Program-made: the position numbers and the translations under genes
Shown: piece by piece, positions 25,136 through 30,943 of the stretch
How positions within the stretch are numbered: position 1 is the stretch's first letter
How the letters are laid out: every line of letters starts with the position of its first letter
Notes under the pieces: generated by a model
Told to the model about the DNA's origin: nothing
Database searches by the model: none
The model's input: only the letters and a program-made list of their open reading frames with translations
IMG/VR virus record: IMGVR_UViG_3300037628_000183
Coordinates: 1-48,453 of that record
Reading direction: 5' to 3' (one strand)
DNA length: 48,453 nucleotides
Origin: a virus

Positions 25136-25354
25136 TTAAACTTGACGAAACTTCTCGTATTCCCCAAATAGCGCCGCGTCAAGACACCGGGCGCAAACGT
25201 ACTCGCCGTCGTAGATGCTGCCGTAGGGAAGACGAACTAGGAACGTAGTAGAATTGCAACGCAGACAACGAGAGCCGAGTATCGGCGTCAGTACAAAAAT
25301 TTCATCGACCTGGCTGGCAGCATCCGTACTATCACATCCTACCCAGTCTGCCAC
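25136..25354 (-). CDS. Small zinc-binding protein, first gene of the late block
   Basis: 72 residues from the GTG at 25354, with GGGAGG five bases upstream. A longer frame reaching 25441 cannot be translated from the promoter here, because it begins at the -35 box. C-L-R-C (30-33) and C-A-R-C (54-57) form the zinc site; the tail is acidic. As the first late gene it may be regulatory, but this is only inferred from position. Confidence 0.5.
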   Translation of the reverse strand: MADWVGCDSTDAASQVDEIFVLTPILGSRCLRCNSTTFLVRLPYGSIYDGEYVCARCLDAALFGEYEKFRQV

Positions 25355-25411
25355 TATGGCCTCCCGAATATTAGTTTTGCGTAGCGATACAACGAGATCC
25401 TTGGCACCCTC

Positions 25412-25441
25412 ATTATAGCACAGAATAGGCTTGTTTGTCAA
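25412..25441 (-). promoter_or_regulatory. Late-block consensus promoter
   Basis: Minus-strand TTGACA (25441-25436), 18-bp spacer and TATAAT (25417-25412), with TGC before the -10 (extended -10). The 16 bases covering the -10 are identical to those of the promoter at 40839. Transcription would start near 25405, about 50 bases before the GTG. Confidence 0.75.
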
Positions 25442-25455
25442 GAAGGAATTGCCTA

Positions 25456-25483
25456 TTGACTTTTCTCCAAAAAGTAGTATAAT
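25456..25483 (+). promoter_or_regulatory. Early-block divergent promoter
   Basis: TTGACT (25456-25461), 16-bp spacer, TATAAT (25478-25483). It is back-to-back with the late promoter; the two -35 boxes are only 14 bp apart, so the promoters probably compete or share control. The -10 context GTAGTATAAT also occurs in the operator-bearing promoter at 30125. Confidence 0.7.
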
Positions 25484-25489
25484 ATAGTT

Positions 25490-25706
25490 GGATAGACCGC
25501 CCGCGGAAGTATTACGGAGGCTATCCCCCCTAGCCCTGGTTAGTCCCAGGGCTACTTAAAAACTCAATGGCTCTCACCAGGGCGCAATAGCAGCAAACAA
25601 ACGCAAGACCATGATTTTCTCATAGGTCGGCGAGTCGCGCAAAGTGTTTGCGTTTGTTCGCTTGCCCGACCTGGTGGCCGGCCTATGAGAAAGTGATGGT
25701 CTTTTT
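25490..25706 (+). ncRNA. Structured leader or small RNA ending in a long terminator
   Basis: This is the transcribed part of the 372-bp gene-free stretch 25355-25726. From the 5' end: hairpin GGATAG/CTATCC (25490-25527), then a perfect 9-bp hairpin TAGCCCTGG/CCAGGGCTA (around 25530-25554), then an ~95-base irregular terminator (25607-25706). An upstream segment GCAAACAAACGCAA (25593-25606) is almost fully complementary to 25648-25661 inside that terminator, so an alternative anti-terminator fold is possible. It could be a free small RNA or an attenuator for the HNH gene. Confidence 0.55.
25607..25706 (+). terminator. Long terminator hairpin before the HNH gene
   Basis: Stems: GACCAT/ATGGTC (25607-25612 with 25696-25701), TTTCTCATAGG/CCTATGAGAAA, an inner TCGG-CGAG/CTTG-CCCGA stem, and CGCAAA/TTTGCG at the tip. 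The base is followed by five T (25702-25706). The HNH ribosome-binding site is just beyond. Confidence 0.65.
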
Positions 25707-25726
25707 GCTTAAGGAGATTCTCCATT

Positions 25727-26464
25727 ATGTCACAATCACTGGGTAAACGCTTCTGGAGTAAGGTAAGAATAGGCACTCTAGATAATTGCTGGGAATGGCA
25801 GGCCGGCGACGACGGATCAGGTTATGGGCTTTTCCATTTTCAAGGAAAACAGCGCCGAGCACACCGCGTGTCTTGGATGCTGTGGCATGGCAAAGTCCCC
25901 AATGGAATGTTTGTATGCCACCACTGCGATAACCCCAGTTGTGTTAATCCAAGACACCTGTTTCTAGGTACTGCTGCCGACAACTCAATCGACAAGATGC
26001 GAAAAGGACGCCATAAATCACCGTGGCCCTGCCGTTTTAATTCATCGCAGATCGCTGAGATTAGAAAGACGTACACTGAAAAACAAGTAACACAAGAGCA
26101 ACTAGCACAGAAATATAGCGTGTCTGTATCTACCATCAACCGGATTGTACGCGGCAAGGGATATGCCTGGGTAGGCGACTTCACCAAAGGAAAACAACTG
26201 CGATTGCCAGGACAATTAGCCAGGAGAAAACTCACATCTTCACAAGTAGTTGAACTTAGACAAGTTTATGCCACGGAGCAAGTACACCAGAAGGAACTAG
26301 CCAAAAGATACAATGTAAGTCCAACTACAATTGGTGAGATTATAAGAGGTGAAAAATACGCTGAAGTTGATGGTCCAATAACATATAAAGGCAAGGGCAA
26401 TTACTCACCTCGCCCGCTCCCCGGCCTGACGCTGGAGATGCAGGCGGCGCTTGAATTAGAATAA
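25727..26464 (+). CDS. HNH homing endonuclease with two helix-turn-helix repeats
   Basis: 245 residues. The HNH_3-type core spans ~45-90: R-A-H-R-V-S-W, then V-C-H-H-C-D-N-P-S-C-V-N-P-R-H-L-F-L-G-T with Cys/His zinc ligands and Asn74/His77, then G-R-H. Two similar DNA-binding repeats follow (~105-150 and ~165-210; S-S-Q-I-A-E-I-R and S-S-Q-V-V-E-L-R, each ending in an I-x-R-G-x-x-Y helix-turn-helix). It is probably a free-standing mobile nuclease. The middle is AT-richer than its neighbours. AAGGAG is ten bases before the ATG. Confidence 0.82.
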   Translation: MSQSLGKRFWSKVRIGTLDNCWEWQAGDDGSGYGLFHFQGKQRRAHRVSWMLWHGKVPNGMFVCHHCDNPSCVNPRHLFLGTAADNSIDKMRKGRHKSPWPCRFNSSQIAEIRKTYTEKQVTQEQLAQKYSVSVSTINRIVRGKGYAWVGDFTKGKQLRLPGQLARRKLTSSQVVELRQVYATEQVHQKELAKRYNVSPTTIGEIIRGEKYAEVDGPITYKGKGNYSPRPLPGLTLEMQAALELE

Positions 26465-26490
26465 ACTAAGAATGAAAGGAGAGTAGATAA

Positions 26491-26754
26491 ATGGTAACAA
26501 TGGATGAAATCTGGCAGTTGATCGTAGCAGAGCGCCAGCGCCAGATTGCTAAGTGGGGAAAACAAGTGCATGCGAATGGCACCTGGCTTCTGATTCTCAC
26601 TGAAGAGCTGGGCGAAGCGAGTAAGTCCCTGCTCGAAGAAGACCGTCTTTCTGGTGCAGAAGAGTTAATACAAGCCGCCGCCGTGATCGTGGCGTGGCTT
26701 GAGGACATGCTGGGAACGCAGGCGGCGCTGGGACTGGACAATCTAACAGAATGA
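26491..26754 (+). CDS. MazG-like nucleotide pyrophosphohydrolase
   Basis: 87 residues. The start I-V-A-E-R-Q-R-Q-I-A-K-W-G and the pair L-T-E-E-L-G-E-A-S-K and E-E-L-I-Q-A-A-A-V-I-V-A-W match the all-alpha NTP-PPase superfamily (DUF550-like branch), with metal-binding Glu in E-E-L-G-E. Such enzymes remove nucleotides that signal starvation or stress, or clean the dNTP pool. The last position, usually Asp, reads Gln, so activity is not certain. Confidence 0.65.
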   Translation: MVTMDEIWQLIVAERQRQIAKWGKQVHANGTWLLILTEELGEASKSLLEEDRLSGAEELIQAAAVIVAWLEDMLGTQAALGLDNLTE

Positions 26755-26764
26755 AAGGAGACGA

Positions 26765-26977
26765 ATGAACATAGGCGATCATGTAATCTGCCCCGGTTGC
26801 GGGTGGACTGGCAATGTTGATGGATTGACGCTTGGCGCTTGCCCTCAGTGCAAGTATGAAAATAATATGCCGCCAAACAGGTTGCTCACGCTGAGCGAGA
26901 TGCGAAAGGACGATGTAGAATATTATGAGGTCAGGCTGGGCTTGTTTTTGGAAGCGTATATTGCACTGCTACAATGA
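26765..26977 (+). CDS. Zinc-ribbon protein
   Basis: 70 residues. C-P-G-C-G-W-T-G (9-16) and C-P-Q-C-K (26-30) make a rubredoxin-type knuckle. The helical tail is acidic then hydrophobic. The leader 'GAAAGGAGACGAATGAAC' is identical to that of the next gene. Confidence 0.5.
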   Translation: MNIGDHVICPGCGWTGNVDGLTLGACPQCKYENNMPPNRLLTLSEMRKDDVEYYEVRLGLFLEAYIALLQ

Positions 26978-26987
26978 AAGGAGACGA

Positions 26988-27374
26988 ATGAACCAAACTG
27001 AACCGTTTGACACCGAGCAATCCAAGTGCATCACAGAACTGGAGCGGCAGATTGACGGCCTGTGGATTATCGTCGGCGGACGGGACAAGCGCATCGAGCA
27101 ACTGGAGACCTGCGCCATAATCACCGCTGAAACCATCGGGCAAGTCGAGTTATTGAAAGTTACCTTGGTGGAGCAGGGCATACGCATCGAGAAACTGGAG
27201 CAGGAGGTGGCCCTGAGCAAGGAGCAACGGTTGCAAGTCGTTGCGAACGTAGCCGTAATCACTAAGCAGTCCAGGCGTATCGAGAAACTGGAGACGGCGC
27301 TGGAGACTTGGCTGATAACGGTGAACTACGATACCGCCGCCACGCCGCCGATGAACGAAATGGACATGGGGTAG
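26988..27374 (+). CDS. Coiled-coil protein
   Basis: 128 residues. Long heptad helices with three R-I-E-K/Q-L-E-like repeats (R-I-E-Q-L-E, R-I-E-K-L-E, R-I-E-K-L-E). No zinc site or membrane span. It may form a parallel multimer. It ends just before a terminator, so it closes the first early operon. Confidence 0.45.
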   Translation: MNQTEPFDTEQSKCITELERQIDGLWIIVGGRDKRIEQLETCAIITAETIGQVELLKVTLVEQGIRIEKLEQEVALSKEQRLQVVANVAVITKQSRRIEKLETALETWLITVNYDTAATPPMNEMDMG

Positions 27375-27387
27375 GAGCATGCAGATG

Positions 27388-27420
27388 AGGCCCGGCGCTG
27401 AGAAGTGTCGGGCCTTTTTG
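27388..27420 (+). terminator. Rho-independent terminator
   Basis: AGGCCCG (27388-27394) pairs with CGGGCCT (27409-27415), a 7-bp stem with a 14-base loop, and is followed by five T. It closes the operon that began at the HNH gene. Confidence 0.82.
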
Positions 27421-27480
27421 TTTCAAAGGAATTTGTCCGAAACTTTCACTAAAATAAGACCTTTTTCTTACCTAACCCTA

Positions 27481-27509
27481 TTGACAATACTCGCATAATA
27501 TGGTATTAT
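27481..27509 (+). promoter_or_regulatory. Sigma-70 promoter of the second early operon
   Basis: TTGACA (27481-27486), 17-bp spacer, TATTAT (27504-27509), preceded by TGG. It follows the terminator at 27388 and lies 33 bp before the start of the next gene. Confidence 0.72.
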
Positions 27510-27541
27510 ATAGGTAGATTAAGTGAACAAAGGAGAGAGCA

Positions 27542-27670
27542 ATGTCCAAAGGCACAGTAGTCATCAAGGAAACACTGAGAGGTTACATCGGGGCAGGGTT
27601 AGTAAAGTTCACGGCCACCTGGCCCAGCGGTAAGACTTTTGAAAGGCAGGTCATGCCGGTGACGCCGTGA
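27542..27670 (+). CDS. Small basic protein, first gene of the operon
   Basis: 42 residues (M-S-K-G-T-V-V-I-K-E-T-L ...), all-beta looking and basic. AAAGGAGAG is at the right distance before the ATG. The stop overlaps the next start as GTGA. Being the first gene after a strong promoter, it may be an abundant early protein, perhaps acting on host functions; that is inference. Confidence 0.42.
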   Translation: MSKGTVVIKETLRGYIGAGLVKFTATWPSGKTFERQVMPVTP

Positions 27671-27744
27671 ACGAGCGGATCCGCCAAGCACGGTTTGCAG
27701 AAGAGCGTGGCTACGAAGTCGAGTGGGATGAGAATATAAACTAA
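27667..27744 (+). CDS. Very small peptide coupled to the preceding gene
   Basis: 25 residues from GTG in a GTGA overlap; hydrophilic (V-N-E-R-I-R-Q-A-R-F-A-E-E ...). A common phage layout, but so short that the gene call is uncertain. Confidence 0.28.
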   Translation: MNERIRQARFAEERGYEVEWDENIN

Positions 27745-27751
27745 ATTACAC

Positions 27752-27885
27752 CAGTTAGCGCGTCTGGCAAAAACGCGTAGGCAGCGGCCCCCCGGCCCCT
27801 GCTGATTGCTGGCCCAACTGAGTTAAAAAACGGGAGCAAGGAAGGTATCGCAGTATCCTTCCCGGCAATCAGGAGTGGCCGACGG
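27752..27885 (+). ncRNA. Chain of hairpins in a 171-bp gap
   Basis: Between 27745 and 27915: CGCGT/ACGCG (27759-27763/27773-27777), a GC hairpin GCAG ... CTGC (27781-27802), and an 11-bp stem CTGATTGCTGG/CCGGCAATCAG (27802-27812/27862-27872, one G-U pair) enclosing GGAAGG/CCTTCC. The region then ends AAACCAAG and an A-rich Shine-Dalgarno site, like two other gaps downstream. Probably a structured leader of the next gene. Confidence 0.45.
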
Positions 27886-27915
27886 TAAACCAAGCAATTC
27901 AAAAAGGAGAAAACG

Positions 27916-28107
27916 ATGACCTTCAATAAAATGGTTCAACTGGCAGAGTCTGGGCAGGAGATAACCTGTCAATCATTCGCAGCAGGTTATACTGCTATCT
28001 GGTATGAACATAACGACGTACAATACCAAGTGCGATATGACTCAGCAACCAGAAAGGCGGAGTCTGTCCAGATTGTGGGGACGCAGGACGTCCTTCACAG
28101 TGACTAG
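27916..28107 (+). CDS. Small protein, unknown function
   Basis: 63 residues. M-T-F-N-K-M-V-Q-L-A-E-S-G, then a mixed sheet (Y-T-A-I-W-Y-E-H, V-Q-Y-Q-V-R-Y). AAAAAGGAG precedes the ATG. No family recognised. Confidence 0.45.
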   Translation: MTFNKMVQLAESGQEITCQSFAAGYTAIWYEHNDVQYQVRYDSATRKAESVQIVGTQDVLHSD

Positions 28108-28213
28108 ACAGTCATAACCAGCGCGGCCCCGTGCGACCCGCCACGCCTGCCACGAGTACTCGCGGTGGAGTCTGCGCGGCAGGAACGGGAGCGCAAGAGT
28201 AAAGGAGGGAGTG
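28108..28213 (+). other. GC-rich structured gap
   Basis: CCTGCC (28146-28151) pairs with GGCAGG (28178-28183), and a perfect 10-base palindrome CGAGTACTCG (28153-28162) lies inside. The stretch CCACGCCTGC ... GGTGGAG is shared with the domain at 33161. No ORF fits. Probably one member of the intergenic element family. Confidence 0.4.
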
Positions 28214-28429
28214 ATGGATGTGAGAGAAGCACAACTACACGTTGCCAGAGTCATTGATAGGATGATCAAGCATGAGCAAGAACGATATGAAGAGGCCATT
28301 GACACTGAAGATTGGAGCCTCGCGGCAACCCGTCGCTCCTACCGCAACGGCTTGCACCAGGCGCTATTCATCATGTGCCTGCGCTTTGGCATCACAACAG
28401 AGGAACTAGTGGAGGCCAACAATGAGTGA
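28214..28429 (+). CDS. Small helical protein
   Basis: 71 residues from the ATG at 28214 (AGGAGG five bases upstream; a GTG at 28211 is possible). Mostly helical (A-Q-L-H-V-A-R-V-I-D-R-M-I-K-H-E-Q-E). No zinc site or membrane segment. Confidence 0.45.
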   Translation: MDVREAQLHVARVIDRMIKHEQERYEEAIDTEDWSLAATRRSYRNGLHQALFIMCLRFGITTEELVEANNE

Positions 28430-28841
28430 AATAGCAACGCTCGAAAACGCCGAACTGGCCTACGACGCCATCGAGTACGAAGGCACCCAAGCCCAGCTCG
28501 CAGGCAGGCTCAAGTCCGCCTGCTGCCGCCAGTGCGGAGGCGTGGACGGCATGGACTCAGTGCATCGGGAAACGTTGGTGCAGCTGACCGCGCATCACAT
28601 CGCGCTGCTAGCGCCGTGGTATAGACAACCCGGAAACAGTGAGTACCTATTCCGCGCTTGCGACAGATGCAACCGGCGAGGCGTTATGCCGATTGGCTAT
28701 GAGCGGGTGCGGATAATCGACATACCGGGCTGGCTTGGTGATACTGATATAATGCAACCCGATTACGAGGCCCTGGCCGTCGAGCAGGTGGCAGCGACGG
28801 CGGGAGAGGACTCGCGCGCAAGCGCGGGATTGGAGGGATGA
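28422..28841 (+). CDS. Zinc-binding protein
   Basis: 139 residues. C-C-R-Q-C-G-G (34-40) and C-D-R-C-N-R-R-G (80-87) provide zinc ligands, with His residues between that could add to an HNH-like or treble-clef fold. The N-terminal part is helical and acidic. It overlaps both neighbouring genes slightly. Function unknown. Confidence 0.5.
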   Translation: MSEIATLENAELAYDAIEYEGTQAQLAGRLKSACCRQCGGVDGMDSVHRETLVQLTAHHIALLAPWYRQPGNSEYLFRACDRCNRRGVMPIGYERVRIIDIPGWLGDTDIMQPDYEALAVEQVAATAGEDSRASAGLEG

Positions 28842-28842
28842 G

Positions 28843-29001
28843 ATGGCAATTTCCGGTTCAGCACTGGTAGGCCTGTTCCTTCTAGGTGTGTTAATTGGCC
28901 GCGCGGCTCAGAACTGGTGTAACCGCACCGGTGAGGCGGAGCGGCTGGCATACCGCGCGGGCTACCAGGATGGAGAAGATGGACGAGAGCCTGAGATGTA
29001 A
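28843..29001 (+). CDS. Small single-span membrane protein
   Basis: 52 residues. A hydrophobic span covers about residues 4-19 (S-G-S-A-L-V-G-L-F-L-L-G-V-L-I-G), followed by a basic/acidic tail ending G-E-D-G-R-E-P-E-M. No signal-peptidase site. The start sits two bases after the preceding stop. Function unknown. Confidence 0.42.
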   Translation: MAISGSALVGLFLLGVLIGRAAQNWCNRTGEAERLAYRAGYQDGEDGREPEM

Positions 29002-29088
29002 CAGCCCCCGCCCCGGTGCGCCTGCCTGCCACGGGGCTCGCAGCAGCTTTCGCCGCGCTGGGGCGGGATACCTAACAAGGAGGAAAAG
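29002..29088 (+). other. GC-rich structured gap
   Basis: CCCGCCCC (29007-29014) pairs perfectly with GGGGCGGG (29060-29067) over 45 bases; an alternative CCCCG/CGGGG pairing exists inside. No ORF. The gap is followed by an AAGGAGG site. Confidence 0.4.
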
Positions 29089-29289
29089 ATGGTAGACCAC
29101 TTGAAGGAAGCCAAGTTTTTTGCTCAAGCCGTAGACGAGTCGACACGCCTGCCCCTCCGAGACTGGGGGCGCATTGCTGTACTAACAATTGGATATGCAT
29201 TGATTGCAATAGCCGAGCGCCTGCCACCGGCCGCTGAAACGGCGAGCGAGTGCCAGGCGCGACTCAAGGAGGAGCAAGGTGGAGTTTGA
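29089..29289 (+). CDS. Small helical protein
   Basis: 66 residues with a hydrophobic helix (I-A-V-L-T-I-G-Y-A-L-I-A-I-A-E-R-L) that could be an amphipathic core rather than a membrane span because of flanking charges. AAGGAGG lies upstream. No family recognised. Confidence 0.4.
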   Translation: MVDHLKEAKFFAQAVDESTRLPLRDWGRIAVLTIGYALIAIAERLPPAAETASECQARLKEEQGGV

Positions 29290-29656
29290 AACGGTAGAAC
29301 GGTGTGGGCGCGTCTATGTCGTCAAGAATGGCGTAGAGAGCGAGGGCTTTGCCCAGCAAGTACCAGGTGGTCGCTGGGTTATTATGATACCACAGGCAGA
29401 ATACACTACCAGCACTTGCGCCATTGCGCTGGACCTCATCGCCGAAGGCATGGACACCTGGTACACCGCCGCCGAAGCCGCCGAGCGCCTGGTGGAGATA
29501 GGCGTCTTCGACAAGGTGACGGCGCACGACGTGTGCCGGTGGGCGCGTGATGGCCTGCTGCCCAGTTCAGTGAAGGTGCCGAAGCCGGGCCAGGGCGGCA
29601 GTTGGCGGATCCCTGCGAGGGCGCTCGAGGCGCTGGCGGAAAGGAGGGGGCGATGA
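29279..29656 (+). CDS. Excisionase/MerR-type helix-turn-helix protein
   Basis: 125 residues from GTG. Residues ~62-115 hold a winged-helix pattern: W-Y-T-A-A-E-A-A-E-R-L, then V-C-R-W-A-R-D-G-L-L-P, then G-S-W-R-I-P-A-R-A-L-E-A-L, as in small excisionase-like domains. The first ~60 residues are a beta sheet. It may bind DNA in gene control or recombination. No integrase is seen, so a true excisionase is not implied. Confidence 0.6.
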   Translation: MEFETVERCGRVYVVKNGVESEGFAQQVPGGRWVIMIPQAEYTTSTCAIALDLIAEGMDTWYTAAEAAERLVEIGVFDKVTAHDVCRWARDGLLPSSVKVPKPGQGGSWRIPARALEALAERRGR

Positions 29657-29949
29657 CTTGGAGTGTCTATTCGGCAGATGGGAAATTCCACTGGCTTCGT
29701 GACGGCGATGGCCATGTTATTGCGGCTAGCGAAGATGAGCGGCGGATCCGGCTTCTTGGCGCTGCGCCGCTGATGCTAGAGGCGCTGGAGGCTATCGCAG
29801 AGTTAGATCCCGCCTTCTGGTGCGAAGTACCGGAAGAGGGCATAGTAGCCGTATGCGATCAATGCAAGGAGATTGCCCGCGCCGCCATAGCGGCGGTGAA
29901 AGGAGAAAGCGATGAAGATGTCGAGAATCATAACGATGAACTGGCTTGA
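29653..29949 (+). CDS. Small protein, unknown function
   Basis: 98 residues, starting M-T-W-S-V-Y-S-A-D-G-K-F. It overlaps the previous stop as ATGA. A central helix A-A-P-L-M-L-E-A-L-E-A-I-A-E is followed by C-D-Q-C. An acidic end. Small phage proteins with this 'L-x-x-A-P-x-M-L-E-A-L' helix are common but unassigned. Confidence 0.45.
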   Translation: MTWSVYSADGKFHWLRDGDGHVIAASEDERRIRLLGAAPLMLEALEAIAELDPAFWCEVPEEGIVAVCDQCKEIARAAIAAVKGESDEDVENHNDELA

Positions 29950-30115
29950 ACGGATGATAGAAGGATTCGGCGGCGGCCAGAAGGGCGCAAGGCGTGCCGC
30001 CGGTGCAAGCAAACACGGGCGTGCCAAGAGCCCACAGCGCAACTGGCGTACTGCCAAGCGCAAGGAGCACAAGCGCCAGAAGTTGGCGCGGCGGGCGCAG
30101 AGGGGGAAGCGGTAA
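29912..30115 (+). CDS. Small highly basic protein
   Basis: 67 residues, very rich in Lys and Arg in the second half (A-K-S-P-Q-R-N-W-R-T-A-K-R-K-E-H-K-R). Likely to bind nucleic acid or be structurally disordered. AAGGAG before the ATG. It overlaps the preceding gene by 38 bases in another frame. Confidence 0.4.
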   Translation: MKMSRIITMNWLERMIEGFGGGQKGARRAAGASKHGRAKSPQRNWRTAKRKEHKRQKLARRAQRGKR

Positions 30116-30124
30116 AACTGGGGC

Positions 30125-30153
30125 TTGACAATTCCAGGAAGGTGTAGTATAAT
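30125..30153 (+). promoter_or_regulatory. Consensus promoter of the RHH regulator
   Basis: TTGACA (30125-30130), 17-bp spacer, TATAAT (30148-30153). The expected start of transcription (about 30160) is only a few bases before the ATG at 30163, giving an almost leaderless message. Confidence 0.82.
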
Positions 30154-30160
30154 TACTACA
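30143..30160. promoter_or_regulatory. Operator-like inverted repeat over the -10 box
   Basis: TGTAGTA (30143-30149), four-base centre TAAT, TACTACA (30154-30160). It covers the -10 and the start point of the promoter. RHH proteins bind short inverted repeats, so autorepression by the gene just downstream is the simple explanation. Confidence 0.65.
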
Positions 30161-30162
30161 CT

Positions 30163-30327
30163 ATGAAAAGCAAACATCGAACGATAAGAATATGGACAAA
30201 GACTTGGCGCAAGCTCAAAATATTGGCTGCGCTAACAGAAAGTACAATGGTAAGAACGCTAGATATTCTCATTGATAAAGCATTGAAAAGGCAACGGGAT
30301 GTAGACGAAATCAAAGAGGAAGTCTAG
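30163..30327 (+). CDS. Ribbon-helix-helix (CopG/Arc-type) regulator
   Basis: 54 residues. A short basic strand (H-R-T-I-R-I-W) is followed by two helices: T-W-R-K-L-K-I-L-A-A-L-T-E-S-T-M and R-T-L-D-I-L-I-D-K-A-L. This is the RHH pattern: the strand pair inserts in the major groove and the protein works as a dimer. No Shine-Dalgarno site precedes the ATG. Likely represses its own promoter and possibly others with the GTAGTATAAT half-site (25478). Confidence 0.65.
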   Translation: MKSKHRTIRIWTKTWRKLKILAALTESTMVRTLDILIDKALKRQRDVDEIKEEV

Positions 30328-30328
30328 C

Positions 30329-30820
30329 ATGACAACAACAAGAGAACAACAAAGAAGGTATGGGCGTAGTGAAAAAGGACGCATAGTAAATAAAAGGAAG
30401 ACTGCCAAGTATCGCAAAACAGAAGGATACAGGAGATGGTTAGTTGGGTATAATAAAAAGCGCAGGCTGAGGCAAAGAGATACCCAAAAAACAAAGGCCC
30501 GTGGACAGATAGCCTACAAGATTAAGAAGGGCGAGATTGTGCGCCCTAATCATTGTACAGAATGCGGTACTGAATGCAAGCCCTACGCTCACCATGATGA
30601 TTACGAAAAGCCTCTTGACATTCGCTGGCTTTGCCAATCTTGTGACAGCGCCGCACATAAGAAGCAAAAGGAGGCCACGGCCATAATGCAAACCCAACCA
30701 GTAACGACCGGGAACCAGGAATACGTTCGGTACGTTACGCAGGCACAGCGGCAGGGCTGGCTCCCCGGCGGCTGCGCCAATATCACAAAGCGCGGGCGGC
30801 GTGGCTGGATGACACGCTAA
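30329..30820 (+). CDS. HNH-like zinc domain protein with added C-terminal region
   Basis: 163 residues. The N-terminal ~80 are very basic and helical. C-T-E-C-G-T-E-C (75-82), A-H-H-D-D-Y (~85-90) and C-Q-S-C-D-S-A-A-H (~101-109) match the small phage HNH-like proteins with a zinc core; this part usually ends near residue 112. The rest, ending in G-W-M-T-R, may be a later addition. It follows the RHH gene with one base between and may share its promoter. The first two thirds are AT-rich, suggesting transfer. Confidence 0.55.
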   Translation: MTTTREQQRRYGRSEKGRIVNKRKTAKYRKTEGYRRWLVGYNKKRRLRQRDTQKTKARGQIAYKIKKGEIVRPNHCTECGTECKPYAHHDDYEKPLDIRWLCQSCDSAAHKKQKEATAIMQTQPVTTGNQEYVRYVTQAQRQGWLPGGCANITKRGRRGWMTR

Positions 30821-30930
30821 TGAGCTTAAGGCAATCCGTTGAGACAAAAGCGAAGGCAATCACGAAGACCTGAATTAAGCATACGGTAGCCTGGCCGGAT
30901 CGAGACCGGCCCCGCGCAACCAAGTATAAA
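30790..30930 (+). repeat. Copy A of intergenic element, partly inside a coding end
   Basis: The 16-mer GCGCGGGCGGCGTGGC at 30790-30805 recurs exactly at 33161-33176. Its first seven bases are complementary to CCCGCGC at 30911-30917. A hairpin GGCCGG/CCGGCC (30893-30898/30906-30911, 7-base loop) lies before that, and AACCAAG follows, as at 33221. The first part overlaps the end of the gene at 30329; the 123-bp gap 30821-30943 has no ORF. Confidence 0.5.
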
Positions 30931-30943
30931 AGGAGAGTAAGAA

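Noticed and set aside
25355-25441. N-terminal extension of the first late protein
   Set aside because: The start of the longer frame coincides with the -35 box, and transcription from this promoter begins downstream of it.
30790-30930. A tRNA or tmRNA gene
   Set aside because: A D-arm-like hairpin and a T-arm-like hairpin lie between GCGCGGG and CCCGCGC, but U8 and the TTC sequence of the T loop are missing, the middle is too long, and the first part overlaps a coding end.
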